A stretch of 64,000 nt of DNA from contig NZ_JAVDQG010000008.1 in NCBI RefSeq assembly GCF_031454155.1, positions 1 to 64,000 on the forward strand. The letters are read 5' to 3'. This document shows, in pieces, positions 60,401 through 64,000 of the stretch. The notes beneath the pieces were generated by a model. It was given only the letters and a program-made list of their open reading frames with translations. It was not told the DNA's origin and ran no database searches. This DNA comes from Desmospora profundinema. Lineage in GTDB: Bacteria; Bacillota; Bacilli; Thermoactinomycetales; DSM-45169. Within the stretch, counting starts at the first letter, position 1. Every line of letters starts with the position of its first letter. The translations under genes were made by a program, and so were the position numbers.

Positions 60401-60781
60401 TTCGCCGTCGTCAGAGACCCGCAAATACAGATGTACCGACTCGTTGGGCTTTTGTTTCGACTGGCCGGGAGTTTCATCCATCCAGTGAACACCGACAGCG
60501 GTAAATTCCATTTCCGCAGGGATCGGGGAGGAGATGTACTCACCCGAATTTCCCTGTCCCCCGGGTGTCAGAACCCCTTTTTTTCCTTTTGGCTCCACAT
60601 TGACATTTTGTGCCTTCCCCTCGGAATAATCCTCAGGGGTTTTAAAATGGAGTTCGGTAGCCTTCGTTTGGATGGCTTGGGGTTGGGCATTGGTAGGAAT
60701 GAAAGGAAAAAAGAAGAGAATAAAAAGCGCCAACATACTTACAAAAAATACCTGAACAGTCTTGGGACGAGCAAAATTCAC
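57464..60781 (-). CDS. Secreted N-acetylmuramoyl-L-alanine amidase with five golvesin-like modules
   Basis: A 1105-residue protein. GTG 60781 follows AAGGGGGAA; the frame is open further upstream with no better site. A signal peptide (KTVQVFFVSMLALFILFFFPFIPTNA) leads to a beta-rich region (about 60-200). An Amidase_2/PGRP domain follows at about 215-425 with zinc ligands His (SVHHTDTPN), His (VGAHTYSFNN) and Cys (YTACPGG), plus RAGWGADESL and YNAIIGYNGKIYEGRKG. From about 437 to the end there are five golvesin-like repeats of about 130 residues. Each reads D-N-x-x-P/S ... Y-G-x-D/N-Y ... D-T-F-T-W-N ... NAP-x-T-I-H ... DDADG-x-x-I-ADA-h. The enzyme should cleave MurNAc-L-Ala bonds outside the cell, with the repeats probably binding the wall or surface glycans. 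Confidence 0.9.
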   Translation of the reverse strand: MNFARPKTVQVFFVSMLALFILFFFPFIPTNAQPQAIQTKATELHFKTPEDYSEGKAQNVNVEPKGKKGVLTPGGQGNSGEYISSPIPAEMEFTAVGVHWMDETPGQSKQKPNESVHLYLRVSDDGEDWTEWHEVHTEHIMGPDDEVSEETFSELIFETGRYMQFKVHMESNRGKKPRISDIKLTALNSKEDQETAKTDTQMVSLGSMIFDSVEAAVNRPDIVSRAGWGADESLRYIDGEEDWPRQYAESVTHLSVHHTDTPNTDESNGITPEERIRNIYYFHAKTRGWGDIGYNAIIGYNGKIYEGRKGKDDEVLTPGVVGAHTYSFNNGSFGVSMLGNFERADLPGHMQEALEELLAYQADLHGIDPMGKKDFVRNYEYDNPNIPKKDPDVPTLQGHKDFPRAYTACPGGFTHKKLNEIRQGVVSKLEGSNGTITIDNMDPANEAKGDWVTSTNVSGYYGSNYQASAGGWGFNLDTFTWNFELPEPGSYRVLVHYTSAFDRATNAPYEIHTKDEVITQRVNQKENGSTWVDIGTYEFNSGANKIVQTDDADGYVIADAIRLQKTADQPPADADPEESHTVIIDNKDSDTSFKGNWPSSKNVSGYYGSDYQPNAAGSGNDTFTWTLNPPKNGMYRVFVHYAAASDRASNAPYTVTYADGKTTYRIDQRKNGGKWVELGDFNFKQGTPGKVTLSDDADGYVIADAVKFELVPHAQIVDNTSPGNKAVGEWNSSNAIKDHYGTDYLWSRPGAGDTFTWNFNISKAGYYRVSEKHQPNQNRASNAPFTIHHSGGSTKQLIDQRAYSGQWVELGTFKFDEGAAKVVLSDDADGTLLADAIKIEPVPYTEVIDNKHPDTEAVGVWTSTNAIKRFVGTDYLWNRPGTGDTFTWNFNIPESGYYRISEKHQSNQNRASNAPFTIHHSGGTSKQLIDQRANSGQWVELGTFKFDKGAAKVVLSDDADGTLIADAIKIEKVPTTITSDNTDSGNKAVGEWNSTVGIKTFYGTDYFWNRPGTGQDSFTWNLGVPESGSYHLYVKHMANPNRATNAPFTIHHVGGPSTVNINQTQNNGKWVYVGTYNFEAGTAKVVLTDKADGTLIADAVRLVKQ

Positions 60782-61098
60782 AATAGTTCCCCCTTTTGAA
60801 AAAAAAGACCCTTCCATTATAAATGATAATCGACAATAAATAAATAGATTATAATAGATAGAGGGTGAATCTTGTTCCAAAATAGTATATTTATTAGTGA
60901 AATCATGATAGGAGGGTTATGGCCGACCGCATACAAGACCCGCTCGTCGTGATGGTTGTAACAGCTCGTTATGGGCCGGCTAGTAGGAAAGATCCTCCGG
61001 TCCGATTCCTGCCGATTTGAGCCGTTGGAGTGGAGCCCGGGCTGTCTTTTTTACAACTGGCCGTTGTAAAACTTCCCCGTGGGTTCTAACATTCAAAT
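60782..61098. other. Intergenic stretch
   Basis: AT-rich next to the amidase start (its promoter), then a GC-richer part with a possible small ORF at 60919 and a small hairpin TACAACTGGCCGTTGTA at 61052-61068. No known RNA recognised. Confidence 0.4.
60919..61020 (+). CDS. Possible 33-residue small protein
   Basis: ATG 60919 follows ATAGGAGGGTT and reads MADRIQDPLVVMVVTARYGPASRKDPPVRFLPI. The ribosome site is strong but close. No family known; a remnant or chance ORF is possible. Confidence 0.3.
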   Translation: MADRIQDPLVVMVVTARYGPASRKDPPVRFLPI

Positions 61099-61431
61099 CT
61101 ACGGTTGTCTGTATGCTTGATAAACGAGAAGAAGGGTGAAAGTAAGGAGGACAATCATAAAATTATAATCTCCGTATCCAACTGTTTCAAAAAGAAGTGG
61201 AAATCCGAGAAGCAGGCTATAAAAAGGAATAGAAACGAGATATCGTCGCTTCTTATTCCCTTCAATGAATACATAGTTTTCTCTGAAATAGGCATTCTCA
61301 CACGAACTTTTTTCACCTTTTTCTTCCGTAATAATCCAATCTCCAGGTGTTGCTGTTACCGTTCCTGTAGGTGTGTGTATCGTTACTTCTTTGTTGGTTC
61401 GATAGGCTTCAACGGTGATGGGACGGGCCAG
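61099..61431 (-). CDS. PGDWIIT-type domain fused to two membrane helices
   Basis: The minus-strand frame contains RPITVEAYRTNKEVTIHTPTGTVTATPGDWIITEEKGEKSSCENAYFRENY, followed by two helices (LVSIPFYSLLLGFPLLFETV and YNFMIVLLTFTLLLVYQAYRQP). The first half matches a small domain common in phage proteins (K-P-V-x-V-E-A ... T-L-E-G-x-h-x-A-x-PGDWIITG-x-x-G-E-x-Y-P-C). Normally it stands alone; here it is attached to a membrane tail. The frame is open to 61698, but no Met or GTG is well placed; a CTG at 61431 after AGGAG is one candidate. Start is uncertain. Confidence 0.55.
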   Translation of the reverse strand: MARPITVEAYRTNKEVTIHTPTGTVTATPGDWIITEEKGEKSSCENAYFRENYVFIEGNKKRRYLVSIPFYSLLLGFPLLFETVGYGDYNFMIVLLTFTLLLVYQAYRQP

Positions 61432-61564
61432 GAATTTTCCGCTTCTACTACTCCTAAAAAAAGTATCGTGAAACGATAAATAGACAGGTGATAAGAAAGC
61501 GGAGTCTTCACGAAAAGTACATAGGAAAACCCGCTCACCACGAGCGGGCGTACCGGTTGTTATC

Positions 61565-62044
61565 CTAATGTGATGGAACCGTCGTCGCCTGAACGGCTTG
61601 TTTGACGGTGGTTGCCAGCTCCACCGGATCACCCGATCCCTGGAAATGGAGATAAAGGATGCGGGGGTGTTCATGGATCCAGTGGTTGTGAAGAGCACTG
61701 ACGGAAATCCCGGATTGACGGACGCGATCGATCACCGGGTTGATTTCTTTTTCCAAGAGAGCAAACTCGGCCGTTAGATATCCTTTTTTTCCTGTTTTAA
61801 TGATGTGAGCCGAGAGCTCCAAATCCAGCATTTCTCCGGGAAGCGGAACTCCTTCTAGACGTGCTTTGATATCCTCCCGGGGGATGATAATGGTGCAAAT
61901 CCCCTTTTCCAAAGTGGCCGGGAGCCCCGTTTCTTGTTTGATCTGCTGGCAAAATGACTCCTCAGCATGCAGTGTCTGTGTGGACCACATCGAGAGAAGA
62001 CTAATCGTGAAAAGAACGATTAGAATCCACGATCTCCATCTCAT
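61565..62044 (-). CDS. DUF1259 (LppY/LpqO-like) secreted protein
   Basis: A 159-residue protein. ATG 62044 is better spaced from GGGAG than ATG 62053. A signal peptide (SWILIVLFTISLLSMWSTQTLHA) precedes a DUF1259 domain with FCQQIKQETGLPATLEKGICTIIIPREDI, GYLTAEFALLEKEINPVIDRVRQSGISVSALHNHWIHEHPRILYLHFQGSGDPVELATTVKQAVQATTVP. The ALHNHxxxExPRxxxhHFxGxGDP motif is the family signature and may bind a metal through its His residues. The biological role is unknown. It is followed by the PGDWIIT membrane gene on the same strand. Confidence 0.85.
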   Translation of the reverse strand: MRWRSWILIVLFTISLLSMWSTQTLHAEESFCQQIKQETGLPATLEKGICTIIIPREDIKARLEGVPLPGEMLDLELSAHIIKTGKKGYLTAEFALLEKEINPVIDRVRQSGISVSALHNHWIHEHPRILYLHFQGSGDPVELATTVKQAVQATTVPSH

Positions 62045-62129
62045 GCCAATCATCTCCCTGATCCTGATGGGAGTAAGATTCCCTGAGGAAAAACCGCTGA
62101 TACACGAGGGATAAATATTTCACTCTACG

Positions 62130-62165
62130 AAAAGAGACCCCCTCATCGGATGAGGGGTCTCTTTT
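62130..62165. terminator. Bidirectional terminator after the transporter gene
   Basis: AAAAGAGACCCCCTCATC and GATGAGGGGTCTCTTTT pair (17 bp with one bulge). It ends the minus-strand transporter transcript. Confidence 0.9.
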
Positions 62166-62172
62166 GGATTGA

Positions 62173-63813
62173 TTACTTCAAATCGGCGGGGTGGACGGTC
62201 ATGTCGATGCCCCATGCGATCGGGAGGAAGAAATAGACCGTGATGACGACCAATGCTAGCGCGAACAAGTTGATCCAGAAACCGGCTTTCGCCATTTCGG
62301 TGATTTGCACCTTCCCGGTGGCGAACATAATGGCGTTGGGCGGCGTTCCCACGGGCAGCATGAACGCACAGTTGGCAGCCATGGCGGCCGGCACCATCAG
62401 GGCATAGGGATGGATATTGATCGCCAGGGCCAGAGAGGCCAAAATCGGCAGAATCATGGTGGCGGTGGCGGTGTTGGAAGTGATCTCGGTGAGGAACAAC
62501 ACCAACGCGGCGGCAGTGATCACGATCAGAAGGAAGTGGATGCCTTCCAATACCGTCAGCTGATTTCCGACCCATTCGGCCAAGCCCGACTGTCCGAATC
62601 CTGCGGCGATGGCGAGGCCCCCGCCAAACAGAAGCAACACACCCCAGGGAACTTCCCGGGAGACTTCCCAGTCGAGCACCCGCTTTCCCTTTTGTGCGGC
62701 AGGAATCAGGAAGAGGGCGACAGCGGCTGTGATGGCGATCATGGTGTCACTGATGCCGGGGATGAGGCCGTCCCAGAGAAAGGAGCGGGTAATCCACATA
62801 AAGGCGGCGAAAAGGAAGACAGCCAGGACGGCTTTTTCTTCAGAACGGGTTTTGCCTAAGGCATCCTTTTCCCGTTGGATCAACTCTTTCCCGCCGGGGA
62901 GCGCTTTCATTTCCGCCGGATAAATGATGCGGGAAAGGTACAACCAGGTGCAAATCAGAAGTACCAGACTTAAGGGGGTGGCAAACAGCATCCAGCCGGC
63001 AAAGGAAATTTGCACCCCGTACAACGAGGAGACCATGGCGGCCAGAATCACATTGGGCGGGGTTCCGATGAGCGTGGCCAGCCCTCCGATGGTTCCGGCG
63101 AAACCGGTGCCCAGGATCACCGACTTTTCAAAGTTCCCTTTCCGTTCGGGATAATCCGGTGACCGTTTTTTCAAGGTTTGTGACACTTGATAAATAATGG
63201 CGGTTCCAATCGGGATCATCATCATAACGGCGGCGGTGTTGGAGATCCACATGGACAAAAAGGCGGTGGCGCACATGATACCTAGTATGATCCGCTGGGT
63301 GCTTGTCCCGATCAGAGAGATGATGTTAAGGGCCATCCGCTTGTGAAGTCCCCATTTTTCCATCGCCAGGGCGATCATGAAACCGCCCAGAAACAAGAAG
63401 ACGATGGGGTCCCCGTAAGCGGATGTGACCACATCCCCCTCCAGGGCACCGGTAAGCGGCAACAGGATCAGCGGCAACAGGGAAGTGGCCGGAATGGGAA
63501 TCGCTTCTGTAATCCACCAGACCGCCACCCACAGGGTAGCGGCCAAAACCGCCTGTCCCTCCCAGCTTAAACCGTCGGGGGAGAATAGGAACAACGCCCA
63601 CAGGAACAAGACGGGTCCCAGAAACAAGCCCACCAGTTGGGACCGTTTGTAGCTGGGGGGTTGCGGATCCGTTGCGGCTTTTGCGTCTGTGGTGGACAAG
63701 GGTGTGGATTCCGCTTTCTTTTTCGGTAAAGCGAAACGCAGGATCCGTTTCGTTTGGGAATGAGATTGCCATAAAAGATTCCAGGCTGAGGCGACAAAGG
63801 ATCTAGCCATCAT
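62173..63813 (-). CDS. DASS-family (SLC13) sodium/dicarboxylate symporter
   Basis: A 546-residue membrane protein from ATG 63813 with about 11-13 helices after a 55-residue polar tail. The SNT signatures are present twice: ISNTAAVMMMIPIGTAI and ITSNTATATMILPILASLAL, the second followed by the VPAAMAANCAFMLPVGTPPNAIMFATG family motif. VPAAMAAN and VGTPPNA are the substrate and sodium sites in related transporters (VcINDY, SdcS). C4-dicarboxylate uptake is likely; sulfate or citrate is possible. An AAGCGCTT operator 25 bp upstream suggests catabolite control. Confidence 0.93.
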   Translation of the reverse strand: MMARSFVASAWNLLWQSHSQTKRILRFALPKKKAESTPLSTTDAKAATDPQPPSYKRSQLVGLFLGPVLFLWALFLFSPDGLSWEGQAVLAATLWVAVWWITEAIPIPATSLLPLILLPLTGALEGDVVTSAYGDPIVFLFLGGFMIALAMEKWGLHKRMALNIISLIGTSTQRIILGIMCATAFLSMWISNTAAVMMMIPIGTAIIYQVSQTLKKRSPDYPERKGNFEKSVILGTGFAGTIGGLATLIGTPPNVILAAMVSSLYGVQISFAGWMLFATPLSLVLLICTWLYLSRIIYPAEMKALPGGKELIQREKDALGKTRSEEKAVLAVFLFAAFMWITRSFLWDGLIPGISDTMIAITAAVALFLIPAAQKGKRVLDWEVSREVPWGVLLLFGGGLAIAAGFGQSGLAEWVGNQLTVLEGIHFLLIVITAAALVLFLTEITSNTATATMILPILASLALAINIHPYALMVPAAMAANCAFMLPVGTPPNAIMFATGKVQITEMAKAGFWINLFALALVVITVYFFLPIAWGIDMTVHPADLK

Positions 63814-63836
63814 GACTCAACCACCTTTCCATTAGA

Positions 63837-63850
63837 TAAAGCGCTTACAA
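63837..63850. promoter_or_regulatory. AAGCGCTT operator before the transporter
   Basis: TAAAGCGCTTACAA, core AAGCGCTT at 63839-63846, 25 bp upstream of the transporter start codon. The opposite strand reads TTGTAAGCGCTTTA, a near-cre. Confidence 0.6.
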
Positions 63851-63980
63851 AATGAAGGATAAGAACCCATGAAACCATGAACCTTTTTTCTTATCCTAAA
63901 TGGTTCCGAATGTTTAATGAAGATTGGTTAATTAAAATAAGACTTTTGAAACTAAAGTAAGTGGTCTGAAGGGATTCCGA

Positions 63981-64000
63981 ATTATTCAGATACGTCCCAA
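63981..64000 (+). repeat. Partial end of the TA-type repeat family at the window edge
   Basis: GAATTATTCAGATACGTCCC resembles the right end of the TA-flanked family (ATTATTCAGACACGCCC); whatever lies beyond is outside the window. Confidence 0.4.

Overview
The window looks like the chromosome of a spore-forming, moderately GC-rich Firmicute, most plausibly a member of the Thermoactinomycetaceae or a close relative. This is inferred from gene content and style: strong AGGAGG ribosome sites, GTG/TTG starts, a WapA-type wall protein with polymorphic toxin tips, YolD, RqcH, cre-like operators, a liquefying alpha-amylase and a GH18 chitinase. No rRNA, tRNA or CRISPR array was seen. Species assignment would need a search.

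Layout. 1-3.5 kb is a decayed polymorphic toxin/immunity array: an AHH nuclease remnant broken by an IS5-type element and a 14-bp duplication, an Imm11-like gene, a frameshifted SMI1/KNR4 gene, a complete IS3-family element, and an orphan toxin tail with a possible immunity gene. 3.8-7 kb holds small enzymes (VOC, broken GNAT, SDR, NUDIX). 7-15.3 kb is a starch/maltodextrin region: secreted alpha-amylase, LacI-type regulator, GDE/amylo-1,6-glucosidase-like enzyme and a binding protein plus two permeases (no ATPase), with two classes of palindromic operator. 15.4-28 kb is mostly housekeeping: PH-domain protein, a five-repeat FAIM1-like membrane protein, YolD, RqcH, a class II aldolase/SDR/lipid kinase operon, a Ca2+ P-type ATPase and DapF. 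28-35.6 kb is an inositol (iol) locus with its own LacI regulator and repeated AAGCGCTT operators. iolE, iolB and two Gfo/Idh genes are intact, but iolI, iolD, iolA and a sugar-binding-protein gene survive only as pieces. 35.8-42.9 kb has VanW, a collapsed epimerase, a methyltransferase, chitinase, a DUF2254 protein and an ABC-2 permease remnant.

43.3-57.2 kb is the most striking block. A 2867-residue WapA/RHS protein carries an LHH nuclease tip and its immunity gene. It is followed by an orphan toxin cassette that repeats 828 bp of the parent gene before diverging to a new toxin, then an ankyrin immunity gene, a third degraded RHS remnant, and a degenerate IS701-type transposon. 57.4-60.8 kb encodes a secreted zinc amidase with five golvesin-like modules, the same module found twice in the WapA protein. 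The window closes with a DUF1259 lipoprotein-like protein and a DASS-type dicarboxylate transporter.

Two short non-coding repeat families, one flanked by TA and one by CTAG, share a common hairpin core and sit in promoters and at stop codons. Taken together the window shows a genome eroding by internal deletion and small-element insertion while keeping toxin-tip diversity.
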